From positions 1-64,000 of the forward strand of contig NZ_QICL01000001.1 of NCBI RefSeq assembly GCF_003201355.1: 64,000 nucleotides of DNA, written 5' to 3'. The stretch comes from Indolivaga alginatilytica (GTDB taxonomy: Bacteria; Bacteroidota; Bacteroidia; Bacteroidales; Dysgonomonadaceae). Below the pieces are notes generated by a model that was not told where the DNA came from, searched no databases, and was given only the letters and a program-made list of their open reading frames with translations. The position numbers and the translations under genes are program-made. Within the stretch, counting starts at the first letter, position 1. Each line of letters opens with the position of its first letter. This document shows, piece by piece, positions 55,673 to 63,863 of the stretch.

Positions 55673-57010
55673 TTAAATAATCCCCTGACTAATAGTAGCT
55701 CTTGCAACCTTCATAAATCCGGCGATATTTGCACCTTTCACATAGTTGATATAACCATCGCTTTCAGCTCCATGTTTTACACATTGCTCGTGGATGCTAT
55801 ACATAATCTGATGAAGCTTTTGATCTACCTCCTCCGCAGTCCATTGATAATGCATTGCATTCTGAGTCATTTCCAAACCAGAAGTTGCAACTCCTCCTGC
55901 ATTAACCGCCTTACCCGGTGCAAAAAGAATTTTGTTCTCTATAAATAATTTAATAGCCTCTTCGGTACATCCCATATTAGAAATTTCGGCCACACACTGA
56001 ACACCATTCGACAGAAGTAATTTTGCATCCTCTTCTCCCAACTCATTTTGAGTGGCACAAGCAAGAGCGATATCCACTTTCTGTTCCCATGGACGCTTTC
56101 CTTCATAAAATTTAGCTTCCGGAAAAGCTTTTGCATAAGGTGCAACAATATCCTCACCCGTATAGCGCAATTCGAGCATATAATCTATCTTTCTGGACGA
56201 AAGACCTTCCGGATCGTGAATATACCCATCGGGACCCGAAATAGTAACCACCTTAGCCCCCAATTCGGTAGCTTTTAGTGCTGCCCCCCAAGCTACGTTA
56301 CCAAACCCTGATATTGCAACAGTTTTTCCCGCAAGAGTAAGTCCTTTAGCTGCAAGCATTTCTTTTACAAAATAAAGTCCTCCAAATCCGGTAGCTTCAG
56401 GACGAACAAGCGAACCTCCATACTCCATACCTTTTCCTGTGAAAGCTCCTGTATTCTCACGAGCCAACTTCTTATACATACCATATAGATATCCTATTTC
56501 GCGTGCACCAACCCCTATATCTCCGGCAGGTACATCCGTATTGGGTCCTATATTACGCCACAATTCCAACATAAAGGATTGGCAAAAACGCATCACCTCT
56601 CCATCAGATTTTCCTTTACAATTGAAGTCTGAACCTCCCTTGGCTCCACCCATTGGCAAAGTAGTCAGAGCATTCTTAAAAGTTTGCTCGAAACCCAGAA
56701 ATTTCATAATTGACAGGTTTACAGAAGGGTGAAACCTCAAACCACCTTTATATGGACCTATAGCATTATTAAATTGTACCCGATAACCGATATTTACATG
56801 GATAGCTCCTTTATCGTCAACCCAAGGTACCTTAAACATAAGAACACGATCGGGCTCTACAAGCCTTTCTATGATCTGAGCTTTTTCAAATTGAGGATGT
56901 TGTTCATAAACATCTTTTATTGAGATTAATACTTCTCTTACGGCTTGAATATACTCTACTTCTCCCGGGTGCTTGGCTTCCAAGGATGACAAAATGTTGT
57001 TAATATCCAT
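55673..57010 (-). CDS. gdhA: NADP-type glutamate dehydrogenase
   Basis: This 445-residue protein is of standard length for hexameric GdhA. The substrate-binding and catalytic lysines lie in GPYKGGLRFHP and LPMGGAKGGSDFN (K124). The Rossmann part has SGFGNVAWGAA. It assimilates ammonium into glutamate. The length and opening (LEAKHPGEVEYIQAV) fit the NADP-dependent biosynthetic class. It is monocistronic, with a -7 box 35 bp upstream. Confidence 0.95.
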   Translation of the reverse strand: MDINNILSSLEAKHPGEVEYIQAVREVLISIKDVYEQHPQFEKAQIIERLVEPDRVLMFKVPWVDDKGAIHVNIGYRVQFNNAIGPYKGGLRFHPSVNLSIMKFLGFEQTFKNALTTLPMGGAKGGSDFNCKGKSDGEVMRFCQSFMLELWRNIGPNTDVPAGDIGVGAREIGYLYGMYKKLARENTGAFTGKGMEYGGSLVRPEATGFGGLYFVKEMLAAKGLTLAGKTVAISGFGNVAWGAALKATELGAKVVTISGPDGYIHDPEGLSSRKIDYMLELRYTGEDIVAPYAKAFPEAKFYEGKRPWEQKVDIALACATQNELGEEDAKLLLSNGVQCVAEISNMGCTEEAIKLFIENKILFAPGKAVNAGGVATSGLEMTQNAMHYQWTAEEVDQKLHQIMYSIHEQCVKHGAESDGYINYVKGANIAGFMKVARATISQGII

Positions 57011-57043
57011 ATCAGACTAATTTTTTAAGTCATTTTTTCATTC

Positions 57044-57051
57044 CAAATATA
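57044..57051 (-). promoter_or_regulatory. -7 promoter box of gdhA
   Basis: TATATTTG on the minus strand fits TAnnTTTG exactly, 34 bp before the gdhA start. Confidence 0.5.
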
Positions 57052-57185
57052 CTAATAAAGAGAATAAAGTATCATTATAACAATGCAAAAAATCACTCAT
57101 TTCAAGAAAAAAATATAGCAGAAGCAATACCGCTTCTGCTACAAACAAAAAAAGTTTTATTCTATTGATTTTTCAACCAGTTTTA

Positions 57186-57210
57186 GAAAAACAAAAGGGT
57201 TCGAGACCTT
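57186..57210 (-). repeat. dispersed repeat copy at the tsaB stop codon
   Basis: On the minus strand: AAGGTCTCGAACCCTTTTGT then TTTTC, a degenerate copy that starts at the tsaB stop codon. Confidence 0.45.
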
Positions 57211-57901
57211 AAAAAATATTCTTTTTAGGAGTGGTGGCTACAAAATCCTTCAGATAAAAAGGTTCGAAATAAGCAACATCAACAAATTGCTTAGCAGCAT
57301 ACGCATCCTCTGACAATTGAACCATATATTTTGCCGAAGGATATACACCTTTCAGAAAACGAGCATTACTATCTGTTATGCAATCATCGCATTTATCAGC
57401 TCCATTACCCAAAAACAGAACTTTCGATTTTGATAAATACTCTTTATAAGAATCACCTTCGACAATATCCGCAGCAATATCTCTCACTACATTCAACTGC
57501 TTGTCATATAAAGCGGCATATACTTCCATACGGCGCGCATCTATCATCGGACATAAAAGGACATCAGCATCTACCTCTTCTGTCTCAATAACCTTTTGAG
57601 CTAATATAAGAGGTGTTTTAATAGCTATCATAGGAATACCCAGACCATAACAAAGACCCTTTGCCTCCGAAATCCCAATTCTTAAACCGGTATACGATCC
57701 GGGACCACAACTAACCGACACTGCATCTAATGTTAGCCCCGAAGCTCTCACTTCCACCATAGCATCAGCAACAAATACCCCTAGCAAACTCGCATGAGAA
57801 GGCCCTACGGTATTTTCTCGTTCAAATATAATCTTCCCATTATCTGAAACAACTACCGAACATACAGGCGTGGCTGTTTCTATATTTAAAATACATGACA
57901 T
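57209..57901 (-). CDS. tsaB: tRNA threonylcarbamoyladenosine biosynthesis protein TsaB
   Basis: The ATG ending at 57901 gives the family's usual opening (MSCILNIETATPVCSVVV); a start 9 codons earlier is less likely. The 230-residue protein belongs to the ASKHA/Gcp-like family. It shows HASLLGVFVADAM in the place of the metal-binding helix and the conserved VSCGPGSYTGLRIGISEAKG block. TsaB dimerises with TsaD and supports t6A37 formation in tRNAs that read ANN codons. Monocistronic. Confidence 0.93.
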   Translation of the reverse strand: MSCILNIETATPVCSVVVSDNGKIIFERENTVGPSHASLLGVFVADAMVEVRASGLTLDAVSVSCGPGSYTGLRIGISEAKGLCYGLGIPMIAIKTPLILAQKVIETEEVDADVLLCPMIDARRMEVYAALYDKQLNVVRDIAADIVEGDSYKEYLSKSKVLFLGNGADKCDDCITDSNARFLKGVYPSAKYMVQLSEDAYAAKQFVDVAYFEPFYLKDFVATTPKKNIF

Positions 57902-58066
57902 ATATCTTTCTGCTTTTTTTAAAGACACAAAGTTAAGATTTTCCTATATAATAAAAGTATGATCAGATCAAAAACGAAAATGCACCGTTAAATAGTCTCA
58001 ATTACCCCATATCAACTTGAATGAAAAAAAATTCACCAAAACAAAAGATCATAGACCAAAAATTGA

Positions 58067-58074
58067 TATATTTG
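58067..58074 (+). promoter_or_regulatory. -7 promoter box of the pyrBI leader
   Basis: TATATTTG fits TAnnTTTG exactly. Transcription would start near 58080, 14 nt before the leader-peptide ATG. No clear -33 box. Confidence 0.5.
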
Positions 58075-58093
58075 TTACCAGAAAAAAATAGCA

Positions 58094-58177
58094 ATGAGAA
58101 GTGATCATCTATACCTATATGTAATGCATTTACAAAAATCATTCTTTAGATTGAGTTTTCATTTTTTATTCATATAA
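58094..58177 (+). CDS. candidate pyrBI leader peptide (27 aa, Phe-rich)
   Basis: ATG at 58094, stop TAA at 58175-58177. The product starts MRSDHLYLYVMHLQKS and ends FFRLSFHFLFI. The second half is encoded by a U-rich stretch (58141-58172), directly before a terminator hairpin at 58183 and 119 bp before pyrB. This order of U-rich coded leader, hairpin and pyrBI is that of the E. coli pyrL attenuator, in which low UTP slows RNA polymerase and lets the ribosome block the hairpin. The stop codon is 5 nt before the stem, close enough for a ribosome to cover it. Function is inferred from layout. Confidence 0.5.
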   Translation: MRSDHLYLYVMHLQKSFFRLSFHFLFI

Positions 58178-58182
58178 TATAC

Positions 58183-58214
58183 CCTCGGAAATTTTATTTT
58201 TCGAGGTTTTTTTT
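58183..58214 (+). terminator. orphan terminator upstream of pyrB, candidate attenuator
   Basis: CCTCGGAAA (58183-58191) pairs with TTTTTCGAGG (58197-58206) and is followed by eight Ts (58207-58214), a canonical intrinsic terminator on the plus strand. No gene ends here on the plus strand other than the short leader ORF. Confidence 0.8.
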
Positions 58215-58229
58215 GATGTAAAAACAGTA

Positions 58230-58275
58230 AGTGTTTATTTACACTTACAAAAGCAATAGAAAGGTCTGAGACCTT
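58230..58275 (-). repeat. dispersed repeat copy in the pyrB leader
   Basis: A perfect 15-bp palindrome AAGGTCTGAGACCTT (58261-58275). On the minus strand its tail reads TCTATTGCTTTTGTAAGTGT. The tail also forms a GTAAGTGT/ACACTTAC hairpin at 58227-58248. Confidence 0.7.
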
Positions 58276-58296
58276 AATTTATAAATTCGGCTGCAT

Positions 58297-59214
58297 ATGG
58301 AAAATAAAAGTTTGGTTTCGATTACCGATTATACGAAAAGCGATATAATCAGAATACTTCAATTAGCAGAAAAATTCGACGAGAATCCCAATCGTCGCCT
58401 TCTGGAAGGAAAAGTATGTGCTACACTATTTTTTGAGCCATCGACCCGCACCCGTTTAAGCTTCGAAACTGCTGTTCATAGGCTGGGTGGACGTATTATC
58501 GGGTTCTCCGATGTTTCGACTACCAGTTCAACTAAAGGTGAAACACTGAAAGATACCATAGCAATGGTAAATAACTATGCCGATCTAATCATTATGCGCC
58601 ATCATCTGGAAGGTGCTGCCCGGTATGCTTCGGAACTTTCTAGCGTACCTATCATCAATGCAGGTGACGGAGCTAATCAGCACCCCACTCAAACCATGCT
58701 CGATATGTATTCTATTTACAAAACGCAGGGTACACTCGAAAACCGTACAATTACCATAGTAGGCGATCTTAAGTACGGGCGAACAGTGCATTCGTTAATA
58801 ATAGGTATGTCTCACTTTAATCCGACATTCAGATTTGTTGCACCCGAAGAATTAAGGCTTCCCGATGCCTACAAACGCTTTTGCGACGAACATCATATCA
58901 AATACGAAGAGTCAGCTGATTTCTCGGAAGACATACTTAACGAATCGGATATCTTATATATGACTCGCGTACAACGCGAACGCTTTACCGATCTGATGGA
59001 ATACGAAAAGGTCAAGAACGTATATATCCTTCGTAAGAATATGTTAGAGAAAACACGGGAGAACCTCAGAATATTACATCCGCTACCTCGTGTAAACGAG
59101 ATTCAGCAGGATGTAGACGACAGTCCTAAAGCCTATTATTTTGAGCAAGCGCGTAATGGTGTCTTTGCCCGTCAGGCAATTATTTGCGACAGTTTAGGAA
59201 TCGATATTCAATAA
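58297..59214 (+). CDS. pyrB: aspartate carbamoyltransferase, catalytic subunit
   Basis: This 305-residue enzyme has the carbamoyl-phosphate loop STRTR (49-53, [12 protein letters not shown]), S78/K80 of the 80s loop ([10 protein letters not shown]), HHLEGA, and the 240s/HPLPR block ([10 protein letters not shown]). It condenses carbamoyl phosphate with aspartate in pyrimidine synthesis. The regulatory subunit gene pyrI follows, so the enzyme should be the allosteric dodecamer. An attenuator-like leader precedes it. Confidence 0.97.
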   Translation: MENKSLVSITDYTKSDIIRILQLAEKFDENPNRRLLEGKVCATLFFEPSTRTRLSFETAVHRLGGRIIGFSDVSTTSSTKGETLKDTIAMVNNYADLIIMRHHLEGAARYASELSSVPIINAGDGANQHPTQTMLDMYSIYKTQGTLENRTITIVGDLKYGRTVHSLIIGMSHFNPTFRFVAPEELRLPDAYKRFCDEHHIKYEESADFSEDILNESDILYMTRVQRERFTDLMEYEKVKNVYILRKNMLEKTRENLRILHPLPRVNEIQQDVDDSPKAYYFEQARNGVFARQAIICDSLGIDIQ

Positions 59215-59255
59215 GATCACAGACCTTCTTACTATTTTAGCAAGTATAAAAACTG
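59214..59255 (+). repeat. dispersed repeat copy between pyrB and pyrI
   Basis: GATCACAGACCTTCTTACTA followed by TTTTAGCAAGTATAAAAACT. The left half of the palindrome is degraded and the tail is well kept. It begins at the pyrB stop codon. Confidence 0.6.
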
Positions 59256-59317
59256 TATCTTGTTATAAATCTAAAAGATATTATTAAGTACTTTCATTAA
59301 AGCAGAAATTGAGAATC

Positions 59318-59779
59318 ATGAGCGAAATAAGAAAAGAACTTCAGGTAGCCGCACTTTGCAATGGAACAGCTATCGATCATATACCTTCCAATCAAGTATT
59401 CAAAGTGTTATCCCTTCTCGATCTGGGTGATCTGAAAAACCCTGTTACAATAGGGAATAATCTGGAAAGTAAGAAAATGGGAACTAAAGGTATTATCAAG
59501 ATTTCCGACAAATTTTTTGAAGAAGAAGAAATTAACCGTATTGCCCTGATTGCACCCAACGTTATACTCAATATCATCAAAGATTATCAGGTAGTAGAAA
59601 AAAAGAAAATCAGCCTCCCACAGACTATTGTAGGCATCGTAAAATGCAACAATCCTAAATGTATAACCAACAACGAACCGATGTTGACCCGATTTGAGGT
59701 TCTCGATAACAACAAGGTTGTATTAAACTGTCATTACTGCGACATAAAGATCCAGAAAGAAGATATTATCCTAAAATAA
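59318..59779 (+). CDS. pyrI: aspartate carbamoyltransferase, regulatory subunit
   Basis: I take the ATG at 59318 (MSEIRKELQVAAL). The 153-residue protein has an N-terminal allosteric domain (about 1-97; IDHIP near the effector site) and a C-terminal zinc domain with C110, C115, C138 and C141 in the C-x4-C, C-x2-C pattern known from E. coli PyrI. It binds nucleotides and adjusts PyrB activity. It lies 103 bp after pyrB, with a repeat copy between. Cotranscription is likely because no terminator is seen. Confidence 0.96.
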   Translation: MSEIRKELQVAALCNGTAIDHIPSNQVFKVLSLLDLGDLKNPVTIGNNLESKKMGTKGIIKISDKFFEEEEINRIALIAPNVILNIIKDYQVVEKKKISLPQTIVGIVKCNNPKCITNNEPMLTRFEVLDNNKVVLNCHYCDIKIQKEDIILK

Positions 59780-59807
59780 AATCATAAAAATAAAAAGACA
59801 CAATCTA

Positions 59808-59845
59808 GTACCTCAGTCCTGTTTGTTACTTTGGCGAATATAATA
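59808..59845 (+). repeat. dispersed repeat copy after pyrI
   Basis: AGTACCTCAGTCCTGTTTGT followed by TACTTTGGCGAATATAAT. The core is degraded; the tail is well kept. Confidence 0.55.
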
Positions 59846-59954
59846 AAACAATTGTAATTATAAAATGTAATAATATTAACTGAAAATAAAGAATTCGCAC
59901 GATAACGTTTAAGATTTTAAAGACTTTTTCTCTTCCATACAAAGAGAAAATATT

Positions 59955-59962
59955 TATCTTTG
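59955..59962 (+). promoter_or_regulatory. -7 promoter box upstream of the methyltransferase-like gene
   Basis: TATCTTTG fits TAnnTTTG exactly. The leader would be about 210 nt. Confidence 0.4.
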
Positions 59963-60178
59963 TATTAATAAGAACTCAGAACAGACTAAGACACGGACCT
60001 ATTAAATGACAATCCGAGATTAAATTCTTAATCTTATAAAGATTAATAGCCTGTATACAAAAAAGTGATATTCTTCAGTATACTTTAAGAAAGAATTAAT
60101 TTATTTTGATTCACTTAATATATATTTGTTGAAACTTCTTGTATCAACGTATTTGAGTGTAATTTTATTTATATAAAA

Positions 60179-60814
60179 ATGCCAGCATCCAAAAGATTAT
60201 TTAATATATTACCTGTATTTCTTCAACGGATATATCATTCGAGTAAGAATAAATCTCAAATCTCGAAATGGATTAGAAAAGGGAAACCTGTACCTGCACC
60301 TCATGCGGTAAAGCAAGAATTAGTTACACGCTACCGAAAGAAACATGAAATATCCACACTCGTAGAATCAGGTACTTATCTGGGTGACATGGTATGGGCT
60401 CAACAACATAATTTCGAAAAAATCTACACCATCGAATTGAGTAAACATCTGCAGGAAGCGGCAAAACTTCGCTTTCGCAATAGCTCACACATAGAATTCA
60501 TTCATGGAGATAGCGGAAAGTTGATGTCAACTTTAATAAAGGATTTACCTGAAAAAACTTTATTCTGGCTCGATGGACATTATTCGGGAGGAAAAACAGC
60601 CAGAGGAGATAAAGACTGTCCGATAACCGATGAAGTAAAAGCTATTTTATCTTCAAATATCGAACATGTATTGCTTATCGATGATGCCCGCTATTTTATA
60701 GGAGAAAGAGATTACCCTACTATCAACGGACTTTCGGCATACATACTCAGCGTATATCCCAACAGCAAAATCGATATAGAAAACGATTGTATTATAGTAG
60801 AACTTAAAAAATAA
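60179..60814 (+). CDS. SAM-methyltransferase-like protein, unassigned
   Basis: This 211-residue protein has a Rossmann-like methyltransferase pattern: STLVESGTYLGDMVWAQ (about 58-75) as the glycine motif I, IYTIELS (about 81-87, acidic end of strand 2), IEFIHGDSGK (about 100-112) and TLFWLDGHYSGG (about 127-140). The LDGHYSGG block is common in uncharacterised methyltransferases near polysaccharide genes. No signal peptide; the basic N-terminus may touch the membrane. Two small membrane-protein genes follow at 4 and 10 bp, suggesting one operon. Confidence 0.65.
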   Translation: MPASKRLFNILPVFLQRIYHSSKNKSQISKWIRKGKPVPAPHAVKQELVTRYRKKHEISTLVESGTYLGDMVWAQQHNFEKIYTIELSKHLQEAAKLRFRNSSHIEFIHGDSGKLMSTLIKDLPEKTLFWLDGHYSGGKTARGDKDCPITDEVKAILSSNIEHVLLIDDARYFIGERDYPTINGLSAYILSVYPNSKIDIENDCIIVELKK

Positions 60815-60818
60815 ATTT

Positions 60819-60995
60819 ATGTATAAACTCTGTGTAGGATTATTTATAGTATCTACAGTTTGTATTTTCATAAATATGACACTCATATTCAGGGATATGC
60901 AAGATACCAACCACTACGCAAGAGCCTGCACATTTATTATACTCTCCGCATCGTCATTCTATTTGATGAAATATTATAAATCGAGAAGAAAATAA
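60819..60995 (+). CDS. small membrane protein (58 aa)
   Basis: ATG at 60819, TAA at 60993-60995. The product begins MYKLCVGLFIVSTVCIFI and has two hydrophobic helices (about 3-24 and 33-50), separated by RDMQDTNHYAR, with a basic C-terminus (KYYKSRRK). It obeys the positive-inside rule with both ends cytoplasmic. It sits 4 bp after the preceding stop and 10 bp before the next gene, a tight operon context that supports it being real. Function unknown. Confidence 0.6.
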   Translation: MYKLCVGLFIVSTVCIFINMTLIFRDMQDTNHYARACTFIILSASSFYLMKYYKSRRK

Positions 60996-61005
60996 GGTGG
61001 AAAAT

Positions 61006-61521
61006 ATGAATACAAAAATTTTATTCTCAGAAACGCAAAAATTTAGACAATGGTGGCTGTGGATTTTATTACTAGCTGTCTTCTTCAAGTGTAACAGTTT
61101 ATTCCTTTACGGAATTTTTAAGCAAATAGTAAAAGGTGAACAGTTTGGAAATAACCCTATGAGCGATACGGGACTATTGTCTGTCTCGATAGTTACTTTT
61201 ATTATAACATCACTAATAATCTGTCTATTTGCTTATTTACGACTCGATACAAAGATAACCGAAGACGGAATTTATGTGAAATTTTTCCCATTTAATCTAA
61301 CTTATAAAAAACACGAATGGGAACAAATTTCAAAATCATTTGTGAGACAATATAACCCCATTTCTGAATATGGTGGTTGGGGATTACGATTGGGAGCATT
61401 GAATGTATCCGGAAACAAGGGTTTACAGCTTGTATTTAAAAATGGGAAAAAATTACTGATCGGAACAAACAAAGTTGCTGAACTGAATGAGTTGCTGACT
61501 AAAATAGGAAAAGTAAATTGA
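61006..61521 (+). CDS. DUF6141-like membrane protein with PH-like domain
   Basis: I use the ATG at 61006; a GTG at 60997 is an alternative. The 171-residue protein has two transmembrane helices (about 15-38 and 62-82). A C-terminal beta-rich, PH-like module follows (about 85-170) with ITEDGIYVKFFPFNLTYKKH, then VRQYNPISEYGGWGLRLG and GNKGLQLVFKNGKKLLIGT. The EYGGWGLR and GNKGLQL blocks are typical of a small uncharacterised family (DUF6141). Role unknown. Confidence 0.75.
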   Translation: MNTKILFSETQKFRQWWLWILLLAVFFKCNSLFLYGIFKQIVKGEQFGNNPMSDTGLLSVSIVTFIITSLIICLFAYLRLDTKITEDGIYVKFFPFNLTYKKHEWEQISKSFVRQYNPISEYGGWGLRLGALNVSGNKGLQLVFKNGKKLLIGTNKVAELNELLTKIGKVN

Positions 61522-61620
61522 TAGTAGCCAATAATAATTAATGCAGCATTTATTTGTAGAGGTTGGGCTCCGCCCTGCCTGCGTACTATAAGAAATACTA
61601 TACACTCGTACAAGATAGAA

Positions 61621-61650
61621 AAAGGAACTAACAACAATGCTAGTTCCTTT
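61621..61650. terminator. terminator of the ffs-tRNA-Thr transcript
   Basis: AAAGGAACTA (61621-61630) and TAGTTCCTTT (61641-61650) pair perfectly over 10 bp and have T-rich flanks on both strands. It lies 7 bp after the tRNA 3' end on the minus strand and also follows the plus-strand operon. Confidence 0.88.
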
Positions 61651-61657
61651 TCTTTTG

Positions 61658-61731
61658 AGCCTCTTGTCGGATTCGAACCAACGACCCCGAGATTACAAAT
61701 CACGTGCTCTGGCCAACTGAGCTAAAGAGGC
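61658..61731 (-). tRNA. tRNA-Thr (anticodon UGU)
   Basis: A full cloverleaf on the minus strand: acceptor GCCTCTT/AAGAGGC (perfect), D stem GCTC/GAGC, anticodon stem CGTGA/TCTCG with one U-U mismatch, loop TTTGTAA (anticodon UGU, Thr), T stem GTTGG/CCGAC with TTCGAAT loop. CCA is not encoded. Its 5' end lies 1 bp after the SRP RNA, with no room for its own promoter. Confidence 0.95.
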
Positions 61732-61732
61732 A

Positions 61733-61831
61733 GGTGGGTAAACTTACTATATCGCGCCGCTCAACCGACTACCCTTGCTGCGATCAAACCCTGGGGGATT
61801 AATCAGGAGCTGACCGTATAGGGCTTACCCG
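61733..61831 (-). ncRNA. ffs: signal recognition particle RNA (small bacterial type)
   Basis: On the minus strand the sequence contains the SRP domain IV pattern: GGTCAGCTCCTG, then CCCCCAGGG, and CGCAGCAAGGGTA, which form the conserved asymmetric and symmetric loops read by Ffh. The ends pair: GGGTAAGC at 61830 with GTTTACCC ending at 61736, then CTATA with TATAG. A matching -7/-33 promoter puts the 5' end near 61831. The length of about 95-99 nt fits the small bacterial SRP RNA. The apical loop (TTTGAT) departs from the common GGAA tetraloop. Confidence 0.85.
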
Positions 61832-61835
61832 GGCA

Positions 61836-61865
61836 CAAAGGTAGATATTTTTTTTACATTCCAAA
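61836..61865 (-). promoter_or_regulatory. promoter of ffs and tRNA-Thr
   Basis: On the minus strand TTTG (61865-61862), an 18-bp gap, and TACCTTTG (61843-61836) match the Bacteroidetes -33/-7 boxes exactly, about 5 bp before the predicted RNA 5' end. Confidence 0.75.
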
Positions 61866-61901
61866 ATGTCTAGTGCACTTTTTCCTTTGATTTCATTTTA
61901 G

Positions 61902-61909
61902 TATCTTTG
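61902..61909 (+). promoter_or_regulatory. -7 promoter box of pepT
   Basis: TATCTTTG fits TAnnTTTG exactly, with a leader of about 110 nt. Confidence 0.5.
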
Positions 61910-62026
61910 TTGATAAGAACCAGCCGATGGAATAATGTTTTTAAAAGCAATTAGTTATAATTCTAAAAAAGCTTTTTCGAAGCCGGTATTTTTTTTTCAA
62001 TTTAATTTAAAACTCGAACAAAAACG

Positions 62027-63250
62027 ATGAATGTAGTCGACAGATTTATCAAATATGTGAAATTTGACACCGAATCAAATACAGAAACTCTTACCACTCC
62101 CAGTACTCCGGGACAATTAGTACTAGCCGAGGAGCTGAAAAAAGAACTGATAGAAATAGGACTCGAAGATATATCATTAGACGGTAATGGATATTTGATG
62201 GCAACCTTACCTGCTAATTCGGATAAAAAAATACCGACTATCGGTTTTGTTGCACATATGGATACAAGTCCCGATCTAACAGGAAAGAATGTCAATCCAC
62301 GTATTGTAAAATCGTACGACGGCAAAGATATTATTCTCAACAAAGATCTTAATATCGTGCTTTCGCCAAACGACTTCCCCGAACTGTTGAAATTTACGGA
62401 TCAGGATATTATCGTAACCGATGGAACTACTTTATTAGGTGCTGATGATAAAGCAGGTATCGCTGAAATTATAACGGCAATGAAATACCTGAAAGACCAT
62501 CCCGAAATTAAACATGGAAAAATACGCATCTGCTTTACCCCTGACGAAGAAATAGGAGCAGGAGCTGATGACTTTGACGTAGAAAAATTCGGAGCCGAAT
62601 GGGCTTACACGATGGATGGTGGAGAGTTGGGCGAACTTGAATACGAAAACTTCAATGCAACCGGCGTAAAAATAAACATACAAGGACGCAGTGTACATCC
62701 CGGATCAGCTAAAAACAAGATGGTTAATGCACTTATTGTAGCCAATAAACTGGTATCGCTTATTCCTGCAAATGAAAGACCGGAACACACTTCTCATTAC
62801 GAAGGTTTCTTTCACCTGATGGGAATGTCTGGTTCGGTTGATTCTGCCTCGGTATCATTCATTATTCGCGACCATGACAAAGCATTGTTTGAAAACAGAA
62901 AGAAAATAATGACAGATGCTGTTGAATACCTTCAAAAGCTATACCCAAGCAGTACTATTTCACTTGAGATAAAAGATCAGTACTATAACATGCGCGAGAA
63001 AGTAGAACCTGTGATACAGATTGTAAACTACGCTTTCAATGCAATGCAGGAACTGGGTATAACACCTCTTGTAAAACCTATCAGAGGAGGCACAGATGGC
63101 GCCAGACTTTCATTTATGGGACTACCCTGCCCTAACATATTCGCAGGAGGATTAAATTTTCATGGACGCTACGAATACATACCTATCCCCTCTTTAGAAA
63201 AAGCGGTACAAGTAATCGTAAAGATTGCCGAATTAGTAGCTAAGGGTTAA
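62027..63250 (+). CDS. pepT: peptidase T (tripeptide aminopeptidase)
   Basis: This 407-residue M20B metallopeptidase is of standard length. Metal-site residues are visible: H77 and D79 (VAHMDTSPD), D140 (LGADDKAG), catalytic E174 with E175 (TPDEEIGAG), D197 (YTMDGGELG) and the C-terminal histidine in [12 protein letters not shown]. It removes the N-terminal residue from tripeptides in the cytoplasm. A pair of inverted repeat copies separates it from mgsA. Confidence 0.96.
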   Translation: MNVVDRFIKYVKFDTESNTETLTTPSTPGQLVLAEELKKELIEIGLEDISLDGNGYLMATLPANSDKKIPTIGFVAHMDTSPDLTGKNVNPRIVKSYDGKDIILNKDLNIVLSPNDFPELLKFTDQDIIVTDGTTLLGADDKAGIAEIITAMKYLKDHPEIKHGKIRICFTPDEEIGAGADDFDVEKFGAEWAYTMDGGELGELEYENFNATGVKINIQGRSVHPGSAKNKMVNALIVANKLVSLIPANERPEHTSHYEGFFHLMGMSGSVDSASVSFIIRDHDKALFENRKKIMTDAVEYLQKLYPSSTISLEIKDQYYNMREKVEPVIQIVNYAFNAMQELGITPLVKPIRGGTDGARLSFMGLPCPNIFAGGLNFHGRYEYIPIPSLEKAVQVIVKIAELVAKG

Positions 63251-63275
63251 GACCTCTTTATTACTGCTTTTTCTT
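63244..63275 (+). repeat. dispersed repeat copy at the pepT stop codon
   Basis: GGTTAAGACCTCTTTATTAC followed by TGCTTTTTC. It overlaps the pepT stop codon and faces the inverted copy at 63307-63333. Confidence 0.6.
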
Positions 63276-63306
63276 AAAATGACAAATTATTATTCTGTAT
63301 ATTTAC

Positions 63307-63333
63307 CAAAACAACAAAAAGGTCTGCGACCTT
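63307..63333 (-). repeat. dispersed repeat copy upstream of mgsA
   Basis: On the minus strand: AAGGTCGCAGACCTTTTTGT then TGTTTTG. It is inverted relative to the copy at 63244, so the two tails face each other. Confidence 0.65.
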
Positions 63334-63362
63334 AAAGCATTATTGCTTTAAAACAAAAAAAT

Positions 63363-63842
63363 ATGAGAAAACGATTGACTATAGCTCTAGTTGCACACGA
63401 CCATCGCAAAGCCGATATGGTAGACTGGTGTTACTATAATTCAGATTTCCTATCAAGCCACCACTTGGTATGTACAGGAACAACAGGGCATCTTATCCGA
63501 CAGGCTTTCAGCGAAAAAGGTATCGATGCCGAAATAACCTGTATGAACTCGGGGCCTCTGGGGGGCGATGCCGAAATAGCGGCAATGGTAGTACGTCAGG
63601 AAATCAACATGGCCGTTTTCCTTATCGATGACTTGAATCCTCAACCTCACGAAGCAGACATTATGATGCTGTTGCGCCAGTGTCGCGTACATAACGTACC
63701 GATCGCCTGTAATCGTTACAGTGCCGACCTGATGATCACCAGTACTCTTTGGGACAATGAAGACTATACACCCACCAAACCTCGCTATGAACGTTTCGAT
63801 CGTGAAAAATTTGACGAGATATATGGCAAACTAAAAGGTTGA
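63363..63842 (+). CDS. mgsA: methylglyoxal synthase
   Basis: This 159-residue enzyme is of typical length. It has HDHRK (12-16), the phosphate loop TGTTG (38-42), the SGPLGGD block (63-69) with catalytic D69, and H96/D99 in PHEAD. It converts dihydroxyacetone phosphate to methylglyoxal, a phosphate-sensitive bypass of lower glycolysis. It is probably monocistronic: repeat copies flank it and a strong terminator follows. Confidence 0.96.
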   Translation: MRKRLTIALVAHDHRKADMVDWCYYNSDFLSSHHLVCTGTTGHLIRQAFSEKGIDAEITCMNSGPLGGDAEIAAMVVRQEINMAVFLIDDLNPQPHEADIMMLLRQCRVHNVPIACNRYSADLMITSTLWDNEDYTPTKPRYERFDREKFDEIYGKLKG

Positions 63843-63862
63843 AGACCTTTTTATTTAGTATA
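63835..63862 (+). repeat. dispersed repeat copy at the mgsA stop codon
   Basis: AAAGGTTGAAGACCTTTTTA followed by TTTAGTAT, with a shortened tail. It overlaps the mgsA stop codon. Confidence 0.6.
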
Positions 63863-63863
63863 A

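Larger units (their letters stand above)
57902..58296. other. 395-bp region containing the pyrBI leader
   Basis: Between divergent tsaB and pyrB. It holds a candidate promoter, leader peptide, terminator hairpin and a repeat copy, each listed separately. The left half (57902-58060) is featureless A/T-rich DNA. Confidence 0.6.
59780..60178. other. 399-bp region after pyrI
   Basis: It contains a repeat copy near the left end, a -7 box at 59955 and a weak A/T hairpin (TTTTTCTCTT/AAAGAGAAAA near 59928-59952). No gene seen. Confidence 0.5.
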
